A DNA stretch of 42,328 nt, from contig JBBQYA010000013.1 of NCBI GenBank assembly GCA_038209155.1, positions 1 to 42,328 of the forward strand, written 5' to 3'. Shown here one piece after another: positions 8,676 to 16,904 of the stretch (within the stretch, counting starts at the first letter, position 1; each line of letters begins with the position of its first letter). Made by a program: the position numbers and the translations under genes. Origin of the DNA: JBBQYA01 sp038209155. Lineage in GTDB: Bacteria; Bacteroidota; Bacteroidia; Sphingobacteriales; Sphingobacteriaceae. The notes under the pieces were generated by a model that did not search any database, had not been told where the DNA came from, and was given only the letters and a program-made list of their open reading frames with translations.

Positions 8676-9317
8676 TCATATTTTTTGAACTATTAGAATT
8701 CCATCTCTAATTGGTAGTAAAATATTTTTAACCCTTATGTCCTGGTGCACCATTAAATTAAAATCTAGAATTGCTTTAGTGTCCTTGTCAATTTTACTGC
8801 CTTGTGCAATCACCTTGCCACTCCACAAAACATTGTCTGCAAGTATGAAACCGCCCTTTTTTACTTTATCGAAAATTATTTGATAATAATTAGAATAGTT
8901 CTCCTTATCAGCATCTATAAAAACCAAATCAAAAACCTCATTCAATTCAGGTATTATTTCTATCGCATTTCCAATTCTATAATCAATCTTGTTTCCATTT
9001 TCTGCTGTATCAAAATACGTTTGAACTCGTTCTTGCAATTCAGCATTAATATCTATCGTGATTATTTTTCCCTTTTCCGATAATCCAGTTGCTAAACAAA
9101 TAGCCGAATATCCAGTAAAAGTTCCTATTTCCAGAATCCTATCAGGTTTGATCATTTTAGAAATAAAACTCAAAAATGCTCCTTGAATATGCCCCGAAAT
9201 CATTCTAGGCATTAGCACTTCTGCATTTGTATCTCTATTTATTTTTTTCAATAAATCCGATTCTTCAGTCGTATGATTTTCACAATACTCTGTTAGTCGT
9301 GGATCAATAAATTCCAT
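8676..9317 (-). CDS. Class I SAM-dependent O-methyltransferase
   Basis: This 213-residue enzyme is of the bacterial catechol-O-methyltransferase-like family. The SAM-binding glycine motif is seen in ILEIGTFTGYSAICLATGL (residues 61-79), followed by the acidic ITIDIN (86-91) that binds the cofactor ribose. The metal and substrate-binding block is FIDADKENY (133-141), and GGFILADNVLWSGKV (155-169) matches the family. The substrate is unknown. The ATG directly abuts the stop codon of the M16 peptidase gene, so the two are co-transcribed. Confidence 0.9.
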   Translation of the reverse strand: MEFIDPRLTEYCENHTTEESDLLKKINRDTNAEVLMPRMISGHIQGAFLSFISKMIKPDRILEIGTFTGYSAICLATGLSEKGKIITIDINAELQERVQTYFDTAENGNKIDYRIGNAIEIIPELNEVFDLVFIDADKENYSNYYQIIFDKVKKGGFILADNVLWSGKVIAQGSKIDKDTKAILDFNLMVHQDIRVKNILLPIRDGILIVQKI

Positions 9318-10562
9318 TTATTCTTTAGGTAAAAACTGTAAAGTACTCATTAAATCCAAATCAAAAACCTCATTAGCAATTTCCCGTATTTCATCCGCAC
9401 TTATTTTATTCAAAAGCGAAATAGAATGCTTCAAAGGTTCCACTTTATCCTGTTCCAACAAACTCTTGCACGAACCTATCAATACATTTAATCTTCCTTC
9501 TTCCGCCAAAGCAATCTGACCAATAAACTTTTTCTTTGCCTGATCAAGCATCAAACCACCAAGATTTTTCTTGCGCAAAGCATCCAGTTCTTTATGAATC
9601 AATCGCAAACATCTATTTACTTTTTCAGGGTCTGTTCCAAAATAAATTTCAAAAATCCCAGAATCAGAATACGGATAATAACCAGATTCTATCGTGTAAG
9701 TCAAGCCAAATTTTTCTCTAATATTAAGATTCAACCGAGAAGTCAAACCAGGCCCACCCAAAAAATTATTGAGCAGCAGCATCGCTTTTTTATTTTTATG
9801 ATGCAAAGAATAACTCTGTACACCCATTATCACATGTGCTTGATTGATGCTTTTAAAAACCTTCGTATTATTTTTAGCAGCAATCTTGGGTTCTATTCTT
9901 TTATGATCTCTCGTACTATAAGCCAAATCTCCCAAATACTTTTCGGCAAGATTTTTCAATTTAGAACCCGATACATTTCCATGAACCCCAAACACTACTT
10001 GGTCGCTGGTATAATTGGTTTGAATAAAATGATCAATATCCGATTTCTTCAACGCCGTAACACTCTCAGGGGTTCCCAAAATATTTCGGCCTAAAGCATG
10101 ATCGGGAAATATAATTTCATCAAACTGATCTAAAATTTGCTCCTCTGGCAAATCATTATACGATTCTATCTCATCCAAAATTACCCCTTTCTCCTTCTCC
10201 ATTTCATGTTCTGGAAAGATAGATCGAAAGGCGATATCACTGATTAATTCAAAAGCTCTTTCCAAATGTTCATTCAAAAAAGAAGCATGAATGCACGTTT
10301 GCTCCTTGGTCGTATACGCATTTATTTCACCACCAACACTTTCCAATCTGTTTAGCAATTGGTACGAATTCCTTTTTTCAGTTCCCTTAAAAAGCAAATG
10401 TTCGATAAAATGAGCCAAACCATTCACCCCTTCATCCTCATCCCTCGATCCTCTATTCACGATAAAACAGCAATGCGTTATCCCGTTTTCATGGCTTTTT
10501 TGTTGTAATATTCGTATCCCATTTTTTAAACTAAATATTTCTGGTTCGGGGTTTATGATCAT
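9318..10562 (-). CDS. M16 family zinc peptidase
   Basis: This 414-residue peptidase of the insulinase/mitochondrial-processing-peptidase family has the inverted zinc motif HFIEH at residues 51-55. The third zinc ligand is Glu131 in GVILDEIESYND, the expected 76 residues downstream. The C-terminal half is the second M16-fold domain. No signal peptide is visible, so it is probably cytoplasmic. It is the first gene of the minus-strand run leading through the O-methyltransferase to the two glucosaminidases, and is divergent from the cyanophycinase-like gene across 97 bp that contain an inverted repeat. Confidence 0.93.
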   Translation of the reverse strand: MIINPEPEIFSLKNGIRILQQKSHENGITHCCFIVNRGSRDEDEGVNGLAHFIEHLLFKGTEKRNSYQLLNRLESVGGEINAYTTKEQTCIHASFLNEHLERAFELISDIAFRSIFPEHEMEKEKGVILDEIESYNDLPEEQILDQFDEIIFPDHALGRNILGTPESVTALKKSDIDHFIQTNYTSDQVVFGVHGNVSGSKLKNLAEKYLGDLAYSTRDHKRIEPKIAAKNNTKVFKSINQAHVIMGVQSYSLHHKNKKAMLLLNNFLGGPGLTSRLNLNIREKFGLTYTIESGYYPYSDSGIFEIYFGTDPEKVNRCLRLIHKELDALRKKNLGGLMLDQAKKKFIGQIALAEEGRLNVLIGSCKSLLEQDKVEPLKHSISLLNKISADEIREIANEVFDLDLMSTLQFLPKE

Positions 10563-10604
10563 TGGTTATTTTTAAAGATTTGAAAATTAATAAATAAAAC
10601 ACTG

Positions 10605-10654
10605 AGGTAATTCATAAAAAAAAACGATTTTTATGAAACTAAAACTATTTACCT
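10605..10654. promoter_or_regulatory. Nested inverted repeat between the M16 and cyanophycinase-like genes
   Basis: TTCATAAAAA at 10611-10620 and TTTTTATGAA at 10628-10637 form perfect 10-bp arms around a 7-nt loop. Outside them AGGTAA (10605-10610) and TTACCT (10649-10654) are also mutually inverted. The element lies between two divergent starts (10562 and 10660). It could be an operator or a leader hairpin. It is AT-rich, so chance is not excluded. Confidence 0.4.
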
Positions 10655-10659
10655 GATTT

Positions 10660-11961
10660 ATGAAAAAACTGATAAAAATCATTTTTACACTTTTTATTAT
10701 CACTTTTTCTATTTCTGCAAAGGCGCAAACCTACACCAGTTATTTCACTGGCGACACCAGCGATGTTCAACCCATCAGCCAATCTGGTATTTGTTTAATG
10801 GGTGGCGCATCAGAAAACGACGAAGCTATGAAATGGTTTTTGAATAAAGCAGCAGGCGGAGATATTGTTGTTCTTAGAGTTACTGGAGCAGATGGATACA
10901 ACAATTACCTATTTACCGATTTAGGAATCTCAGTAAATTCTGTCGAAACCATCAAAATTCCAAGTCGAGCAGCAGCGAATGATCCTTATGTTAGGCGCCA
11001 ATTACGAAATGCCGAAGCCATTTTTATAGCCGGTGGCAATCAATTTGATTATTTAACCTATTGGAAAAACACAGAAGTAGATTCTGCCATTAATTATCTT
11101 ATTTCCACCAAAAAAGCACCCATTGGAGGTCTCAGTGCAGGAATGGCAATCGCAGGAGATTATTATTTTAGCGCTGCCATTAGTTCCATCACCTCCGTTA
11201 CAGCATTGGCAAATCCTTTTCACCCAAGCCTAACCTTAGGCAATTCAGATTTTATTCACCAATCGCTTTTGGCAAATACCCTTTGCGAAACCCATTTCGA
11301 TAATCCCGACAGAAAAGGAAGACTGCTAACTTTTATGGCTAGAATGCAACAAGGCTCAGGATTTATCGCCAAAGCAATAGCCTGCGAAGAATATACCGCC
11401 GTTTGTATTGATTCTAATGGTTTAGCAAGAGTTTTTGGAGATCCTACACAAGATGATTTTGCCTACTTCTTGCAAACTTCCTGCACGCCAACCAATGTTC
11501 CTGAACTATGTGTAGCCAACCAGCCCCTTACTTGGAACTATAATAAAAATGCAGTTTCCGTTTATAAAGTAAAAGGCAATACCAATGGAAACAACCAAGT
11601 AAACATCGTTGCCAATAAATTCACTCCCGTTTTCGGCGGAATATATCAATCTTGGTACGCCACCAACGGAGTTTTATCAGAAGTCAATCAAGTAAATCCT
11701 CCCACTTGTCTTACCAGCATCAACGATATAAATACTAAACACCCGCTAAAGTTTTTCCCAAATCCAGTATCCGATCAATTAATCATAGAATCCACCGGAC
11801 AGACAGAACTCATCATTTATTCCCTTTTAGGCGAAATAATCGAATCAAAAACTTGCTTTGACACTATCGAAATAGAAACTAAACACTATCCAGATGGTAT
11901 CTATTTATTAAAACTAAATGGAAAAAATTCGGGGCAAGGTAAGTTTGTGGTAAAGCATTGA
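10660..11961 (+). CDS. T9SS-exported cyanophycinase-like S51 peptidase
   Basis: This 433-residue protein has a signal peptide (1-22, ending SAKA before Gln23), a peptidase S51/cyanophycinase-like catalytic domain and a T9SS type A sorting domain. The nucleophile is Ser159 in GGLSAGMAIAG. Supporting family motifs are AGGNQFDYL (124-132), ETHFDNPDRKGRL (210-222, His212) and AIACEEYTAV (239-248), which corresponds to the conserved Glu region. The last ~75 residues (FFPNPVSDQLIIES to KFVVKH) form the sorting domain, so it should be exported across the outer membrane and released or anchored at the surface. The family hydrolyses cyanophycin (Asp-Arg polymer) or related isoaspartyl peptides; the actual substrate is unknown. 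The gene looks somewhat richer in C and G than its neighbours, which may indicate acquisition. Confidence 0.88.
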   Translation: MKKLIKIIFTLFIITFSISAKAQTYTSYFTGDTSDVQPISQSGICLMGGASENDEAMKWFLNKAAGGDIVVLRVTGADGYNNYLFTDLGISVNSVETIKIPSRAAANDPYVRRQLRNAEAIFIAGGNQFDYLTYWKNTEVDSAINYLISTKKAPIGGLSAGMAIAGDYYFSAAISSITSVTALANPFHPSLTLGNSDFIHQSLLANTLCETHFDNPDRKGRLLTFMARMQQGSGFIAKAIACEEYTAVCIDSNGLARVFGDPTQDDFAYFLQTSCTPTNVPELCVANQPLTWNYNKNAVSVYKVKGNTNGNNQVNIVANKFTPVFGGIYQSWYATNGVLSEVNQVNPPTCLTSINDINTKHPLKFFPNPVSDQLIIESTGQTELIIYSLLGEIIESKTCFDTIEIETKHYPDGIYLLKLNGKNSGQGKFVVKH

Positions 11962-11968
11962 CCAAGAA

Positions 11969-12382
11969 TTGTTTTTTTTACTACCGAAAAAAAGGAATAA
12001 AAAAGGAAAGTTTTTGAGTTTATCAACAGATTTTGGAGTTGTACAAAAAGGGATGCAGCAAACATTAGAACTTTCCACCGCAGAATCTCCAGAGGAAACA
12101 GGAGTCTTCAATACGTACAAAAATACCTTAGGATATCTTTCCTTATTTCTAATGTTAAAAGGTTTTTACAACATCAAAAATTTCACCCCTTATGTATTAT
12201 TAGGACCTCGCGTCGATTATAGAATTATGACCGAAGCACAAATTGATGCAATAATTTATTCCGAATCCAATAAACTTATTTGGGGTTTAACCTATCGTGC
12301 GGGTGTCGAATACAAATTTAAAAAGTTGGAAGAATTATTACTAAAAAACACAAATGATTACAATCTTTTTGAACATCAATAG
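11969..12382 (+). pseudogene. C-terminal fragment of a PorT-like outer-membrane beta-barrel protein
   Basis: The open frame gives 137 residues with no signal peptide. The central part (GYLSLFLMLKGFYNIKNF, then TPYVLLGPRVDYRI) and the later LIWGLTYRAGVEYKFKK alternate hydrophobic and polar residues and resemble PorT-type outer-membrane beta-barrel domains of Bacteroidota (recognised by eye). A real family member would have a signal peptide and the first strands ahead of this, but only 7 nt separate it from the peptidase stop, and the lysine-rich start (MFFLLPKKRNKKGK) is not a signal peptide. I read it as a 5'-truncated remnant. Confidence 0.55.
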
Positions 12383-12521
12383 TATTTTGGATTTGTTGGC
12401 GGAAAGAATTCCTTTTTATGATTCTATAATTAAACTGGCAACATTTGCATACCAAAAAAACCTATTTATGGTTTCCTTTCCTATTTCGTTTACAACGATC
12501 GACTGTTTTAAAAAAAAATAA
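12354..12521 (+). other. Short open frame overlapping the barrel fragment, possible decayed continuation
   Basis: From an ATG at 12354, one frame away from the preceding fragment, a 55-codon stretch ends at a TAA at 12519. The end of the product, KNLFMVSFPISFTTID, alternates like a terminal beta strand. It may be the frameshifted tail of the barrel protein or of another decayed gene. There is no ribosome-binding context and no recognised family. Confidence 0.2.
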
Positions 12522-12723
12522 ATTTCTCCAATCTGACTATAGCACCGCAGGTTGACTTACAAACTCTGGAATTCACATCCCGAATCCATCTCAAAATCAA
12601 TCAATATTTACCACATCGTAAAAACAACAAAAACTACTTATTGCTAACCTTTAATTAATTATAAGACTTTAAACGTAATTTTATATTGTCTAACTTTAAT
12701 AAAACAAGATCAACTATATTCTC

Positions 12724-13158
12724 TTGAGAAATAAACTATTACTATTAGCTTTAGGAAGCATACTGATTTTAAGCTCATTTACATTTAAATTAAGTAAAGA
12801 AAAACAACCTCGTACCATATTCAAAACTTCATCAATAATAAATGGCAATCAAGTCGAAAAAAAAGTTATTCTTATTGATGGTAAAACATAGAGAGAAGAT
12901 ATAATTCATACCTGTGGCTTTTTAGCTCGAGAAAACGTTCTTTTAACATTTGACAAACTTACAATTGGTAAAAGCTTCTTAGGACTTTTGGGTAAAAACC
13001 GAATTAGAGTGGCAGAAGGAAATATCAAATTACAAAATGGACAAACACAAAGCTTCAAGGCTGGTGGACTGACAAGTTTTAAATTAATTAGAATTCAATA
13101 CTCTAACCTTGAATCAAAGAAAGCATCGCAAATAGAAATGATTGAAATTATTGACTAA
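12724..13158 (+). pseudogene. Decayed exported-protein gene with in-frame TAG
   Basis: A continuous frame of 145 codons starts at a TTG (12724) and ends at TAA (13156-13158). It is interrupted only by TAG at 12889-12891. The product begins LRNKLLLLALGSILILSSFT, an obvious signal peptide, so the TTG is probably the original start site and may be a mutated ATG. After the TAG the reading is still protein-like (NVLLTFDKLTIGKSFLGLLG). I do not recognise a family. Nearby fragments on the same strand are also damaged, which favours pseudogene over recoding. Confidence 0.55.
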
Positions 13159-13164
13159 CACAAC

Positions 13165-13566
13165 ATTTCTATTTCTATTTTAAAATTCCTGAAGATTTCT
13201 AACGAATCGTTACGAAAAATTAAAGATATTTCGTCTTGGGATAAAATTATTTTATGTGTAAATAGTAAATCAAATAATCACGGTCTTTCGATTAATCTGC
13301 CATTTCGCTTATTTATATTATCTTCAATATTTTTTTATACCCTTTATTTATTAAGCTTAAATAGAATATTTAATAATAATGAAATTGACTATTCACTAAT
13401 TGGATACTATTTTTCATTTATAGACATAACACACAGAAGCGACTTTTTAGTAAATAAAGAAGAGTTTAATTCTTGGACATTATTCATTGACTTTTTAAAT
13501 AAAATTTTATCAGGATTCTTTATTTACCAATTCATTGCAGCGTTTAGAAAATATGGAAAGAATTGA
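13165..13566 (+). pseudogene. Membrane-protein gene remnant without a standard start codon
   Basis: This frame, continuous with the previous one after its TAA, is open for about 134 codons to a TGA at 13564 but contains no ATG, GTG or TTG. The translation has clear coding character: a hydrophobic helix in LPFRLFILSSIFFYTLYLLS, then DFLVNKEEFNSWTLFIDFLN, and a final amphipathic helix with IYQFIAAFRKYGKN. A terminal block of the type IYQxIxAFRKYGKK is one I associate with several uncharacterised Bacteroidota membrane proteins (from memory). An ATT at 13165 (ISISILKFLK) could be a mutated ATG. Either start-codon loss or a rare ATT start explains it. Confidence 0.5.
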
Positions 13567-14437
13567 ATAGTACTTTTCAATTAAACTTTCCAAAAGATAA
13601 TCTTTAATCCCCCCTTCCCCCATAACTCCCTCATAAACTAATCATTACAAACCCATTTTCTCAATTTCACCAACTTACATAGCACATTTACACACCGGTA
13701 ATTACCATTTACATTTTAATAATTTTGATAAACTTATTAAATGGTCAAACTAGTCATCACCTTCAAATCCACCCACCCAAACTTCGTCGCCACCTACTTC
13801 AATGTCAGAGTAATCATAGACCCAAAAAGTAAAAAATCTACAAAACTCCCTCTTACCTCAAAAACCCCAATACCAGCTTAATCAAAACCAAAACACAAAG
13901 TATTATCCCCAAAATGCCACTTAAATTATTTCTGTATTTTAGAAACACAAATAATAATGAACAAATCATTAGACTATTACACACAGATTTCTATCCTTTG
14001 CTAAAAAACAAAGTGAAGACACTCTACACTTTCGGTTTTATATTGACCAATAAATGTAATATCTGCACTTCGTAAACTTCTTAGTTTTGGAAAATGGGAA
14101 CATTTTAAGGGTATAGTCTTTGCTTATGGTTTGAAAGTAAAGAATAACTTGTTAAGTACTGAATAAAGCGGTATTCTGGATTTATAGAACAGGTAATTGA
14201 ACACTAAACTTTAAACGGTTAATTTTAACAAAACTTAATTAAACTACTTACTTTGCAGAAATTCAATTTTTTAACATCTAAAATAGATAAAATAAATTTT
14301 AACCTTTCTTAACATAATAGAAAACAGGATCATAATTCTTTAAGCCATTTTTTTAATAATAAATAATAAAAATTAGGCAACCCAATATTCTTTTGACAAG
14401 TAGATAAATAATAAATAAACTTAACCCAAAAATAAAC
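13567..14437. other. 871-bp stretch with no supported gene
   Basis: No reading frame here is long or recognisable. It holds a pyrimidine-rich patch near 13605-13650, a 46-codon frame at 13741-13881 (MVKLVITFKSTHPNF...), a 53-codon frame at 13914-14075 (MPLKLFLYFRNTNNN...) and a 40-codon stop-free stretch at 14047-14166 containing GKWEHFKGIVFAYG. These may be fragments of old genes but I cannot assign them. The final ~200 bp are very AT-rich and form the leader of the DUF4397 lipoprotein gene. Confidence 0.5.
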
Positions 14438-15154
14438 ATGAAAATCCCCTTTTTAAATTCAAAAAAAATCCAATTAAGTCTTTTTCTTGCTTTTGCATTG
14501 ATCGGCTCAAGTATCATTTCTGGTTGCAATGACGACGAAGACACGCCAGCAACGCCAGCAGCAAAAGAGGCAAACGTATTGGTAGTTCATGCTTCTCCAA
14601 ATGCACCAGCAGTAGATTTATTGATTGACAATAAGAAAATAAATTCTGCAGGACTTACATTTCCAAATAACACCGGATATTTAAAAGTAACTGAAGGTGT
14701 GAGAAATTTCAAGATTAATGTTTCTGGAACAGCAACTAGCGTAATCAATGCAGATATTACCCTAAAAGAAAATGTAAATTATTCTTTATTTGCTATTAAT
14801 AAAGTGGATAGTATTGCTGGTTTATTAATCGAAGATGATTTATCTACACCTGAATCTGGAAAAGCTAAGGTTAGATTTCTTCACCTGTCGCCAGATGCAC
14901 CAGCTGTAGATATTACTTTGTTAGATGGAACAAAGGTTTTTCCAGACTTCACTTATAAAGAAATTTCAGCTTTTACAAACTTAGCCGCTGGTAAATATAA
15001 TTTACAAGTGAGAGTAGCTGGAACTTCAACTGTAGCATTTACCTTACCAGAAATCACTTTAGTAAGCGGCAAGATATACACCATATTTGCCAAAGGTTTG
15101 TTAACAGGAGCAGGTCCTCAAGCATTAGGTGCTCAAATAATTGCAAATAAATAA
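14438..15154 (+). CDS. DUF4397 lipoprotein
   Basis: This is a 238-residue predicted lipoprotein. A lysine-bearing N-region and a hydrophobic stretch lead to the lipobox SIISGC, with lipidated Cys30 followed by an acidic NDDED tail of the kind that favours surface or outer-membrane sorting in Bacteroidota. Two DUF4397 repeats follow: VVHASPNAPAVDLLIDNKKI (from about residue 48) and RFLHLSPDAPAVDITLLDGT (from about residue 147). Each is a beta-rich immunoglobulin-like unit. Function is unknown; adhesive or structural roles are guesses. It is a single gene ending at a strong terminator shared with the convergent RNase gene. Confidence 0.85.
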   Translation: MKIPFLNSKKIQLSLFLAFALIGSSIISGCNDDEDTPATPAAKEANVLVVHASPNAPAVDLLIDNKKINSAGLTFPNNTGYLKVTEGVRNFKINVSGTATSVINADITLKENVNYSLFAINKVDSIAGLLIEDDLSTPESGKAKVRFLHLSPDAPAVDITLLDGTKVFPDFTYKEISAFTNLAAGKYNLQVRVAGTSTVAFTLPEITLVSGKIYTIFAKGLLTGAGPQALGAQIIANK

Positions 15155-15170
15155 ATCAAAATTTTAGTCA

Positions 15171-15206
15171 AAAAAAATCCGAAGTTAATGCTTCGGATTT
15201 TTTTTT
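15171..15206. terminator. Bidirectional intrinsic terminator
   Basis: The arms at 15171-15184 and 15191-15204 pair over 14 bp, with core ATCCGAAG and CTTCGGAT and a 6-nt loop. They are flanked by an A-run on the left and a T-run on the right, so the hairpin can end transcription from both the DUF4397 gene and the RNase E/G gene. The stop codon of the latter (15205-15207) overlaps the T-run. Confidence 0.9.
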
Positions 15207-16755
15207 ATAATTTAATTTCTTCTTCTTTATCAGTCAGAAAATGAAACTCTGTTAAATGATGATTGGAAATTGCATTAATTTTAATCCATTTCTTATACTT
15301 TAAAAACCATTTCATCTGAATAGAAATAAATCCTTTTTTCAAAAATGCTTCTATGTAAGGATGCACATTTAGAGTAACAGATTTTTCATTTTGCTCAGTC
15401 AAAATATAATTCAGATTGTTTTCAATATCGTCTACCAAAAGAATACTAGCCTTAATTTCGCCAGTTCCATCACATGCAGGGCATTTCTCAACTGTAATAA
15501 TATTCATCTCAGGTCGTACACGTTGGCGTGTAATCTGCACCAAACCAAATTTGCTAGGAGGCAAAATAGTATGTTTAGCCCGATCCTGAAGCATAATATC
15601 CCTTAAAGAATCAAACAATGTTTTACGATTGTTTGGCTTGTGCATATCTATAAAATCGACCACGATAATTCCACCCATATCTCTTAAACGTAGTTGACGA
15701 GCTATTTCTTTAGCCGCTTCCATGTTTACCGCCAATGCACTTTCTTCTTGGTTTATATCATTGCTAGTTCTATTTCCGCTATTCACATCTATCACATGCA
15801 GCGCTTCTGTATGTTCTATTACTAAATAAGCGCCACCCGGAAGAGTTACGGTTTTACCAAAAAGACTTTTAATCTGGCGTTCTATTCCATAATATTCAAA
15901 AATACTTTCTTTGCCTCTATGGAGCTTTACAATTTTTTCTTGTTCAGGAGATATGTTTTTGATGTATTGGCGAGTTTCTTCAAATACCAATGGATCATTT
16001 ACTACCACATTATTAAAAGATGCATTCAATAAATCTCTCAAAATAGTGGACGATCGATCTATTTCCCCAATTATTTTTTTACCAGGTTCAGTAATCTTGA
16101 TTCCATCTGTAAGAGTTTGCCATTTTTCGCAAAGCTCAATAATATCTTTTTGAAGTTCTTCTACTCCTCTACCCTCAGAAACAGTTCGGATGATGACCCC
16201 AAAGTTTTCTGGCTTCACACTATCTATTAGCTTTTTCAGGCGAGTTCTCTCACCATTGCTTTTTATTTTTTTAGAAACAGAAACGGTATTAGAAAAAGGC
16301 ACTAAAATTACAAATCTACCCGCTAGCGATATCTCTGAGCTCAATCTTGGCCCTTTAGAAGAAATCGGTTCTTTGGAAATCTGAACTGGAATTAGCTGAT
16401 TTCTTGAAATTACATCAGAAATTTTTCCACTTTTCAAAATATCAGCTTCCAAATCAAAACCAGCAAGTAATTTGCCAGGCATGGTGCCAGCCTTTGATAA
16501 TTTTGCAAACTTTACTAAAGACTTTACCTGCGCACCTAAATCTAAGTAGTGCAGAAACGCATCTTTTTCATAACCAACGTCAACGAATGCGGCATTCAAT
16601 CCAGGCATAATTTTTTTAATGCGCCCAAAATAAATATCGCCTACAACGTAATTATTGTTACTTTTTTCCTGATGCAACTCCAGCAATTGCCTGTCTTGCA
16701 ATAATGCTATTGTCACGCCGGAAGCAGTAGCGTTTATTATTAGTTCTTTACTCAA
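15205..16755 (-). CDS. rng: Ribonuclease E/G family endoribonuclease, TTG start
   Basis: This single-strand-specific endoribonuclease acts in rRNA maturation and mRNA decay. The 516-residue protein has the family N-terminus MSKELIINATASGV, an S1-type RNA-binding region (about 35-130) and the DNase I-like catalytic core. Metal ligands are Asp323 in VIDVNSGNRT and Asp367 in VVDFIDM; the zinc-link CPAC is at 425-428. Length suits RNase G or a short RNase E. The start codon is TTG (16753-16755): an in-frame TGA lies 22-24 nt upstream with no ATG between, and the N-terminus aligns with the family. It follows the HU, TPR and 29-residue protein genes on the same strand, with a 149-nt leader containing a hairpin. 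Confidence 0.95.
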   Translation of the reverse strand: MSKELIINATASGVTIALLQDRQLLELHQEKSNNNYVVGDIYFGRIKKIMPGLNAAFVDVGYEKDAFLHYLDLGAQVKSLVKFAKLSKAGTMPGKLLAGFDLEADILKSGKISDVISRNQLIPVQISKEPISSKGPRLSSEISLAGRFVILVPFSNTVSVSKKIKSNGERTRLKKLIDSVKPENFGVIIRTVSEGRGVEELQKDIIELCEKWQTLTDGIKITEPGKKIIGEIDRSSTILRDLLNASFNNVVVNDPLVFEETRQYIKNISPEQEKIVKLHRGKESIFEYYGIERQIKSLFGKTVTLPGGAYLVIEHTEALHVIDVNSGNRTSNDINQEESALAVNMEAAKEIARQLRLRDMGGIIVVDFIDMHKPNNRKTLFDSLRDIMLQDRAKHTILPPSKFGLVQITRQRVRPEMNIITVEKCPACDGTGEIKASILLVDDIENNLNYILTEQNEKSVTLNVHPYIEAFLKKGFISIQMKWFLKYKKWIKINAISNHHLTEFHFLTDKEEEIKL

Positions 16756-16771
16756 TAATAAATACTTTAAA

Positions 16772-16803
16772 CAATCTCAACTATCACAAGATAGACGAGA
16801 TTG
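16772..16803 (-). promoter_or_regulatory. Hairpin in the leader of the RNase E/G gene
   Basis: Outer arms CAATCTC (16772-16778) and GAGATTG (16797-16803) enclose inner arms CTATC (16781-16785) and GATAG (16790-16794). The inner loop is 4 nt, and a 2x2 internal bulge in the RNA allows one G-U pair. The result is a nearly continuous 13-14 bp stem ending 16 nt before the TTG start. No U-run follows, so it is not a classical terminator. Its placement suggests post-transcriptional control, perhaps by the encoded RNase itself. Confidence 0.6.
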
Positions 16804-16904
16804 CCGGTGTGTAACGAAATAAATAAGAAGAATTAATCGAGAAACTTAAGGAAAATTCAAGTATAGATGATTTTACTGTTTCCGATTTTTTTAGGAATTA
16901 TTTA

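Noticed and set aside
9594..10094. A 166-codon plus-strand open frame inside the M16 peptidase gene
   Set aside because: Antisense shadow of a well-conserved gene; the product has no recognisable domain.
12525..12720. Possible insertion-sequence remnant before the decayed signal-peptide gene
   Set aside because: No transposase-like translation on either strand and no terminal inverted or direct repeats found.
12889..12891. TAG recoding (pyrrolysine or suppressor read-through) in the 12.7 kb gene
   Set aside because: No supporting genes or structures seen, and neighbouring fragments are also damaged, so simple gene decay is the better explanation.
13741..14166. Three short frames (46, 53 and 40 codons) considered as small genes
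   Set aside because: No ribosome-binding context, no recognised family, and they lie in a decayed zone; kept only as notes on the intergenic stretch.
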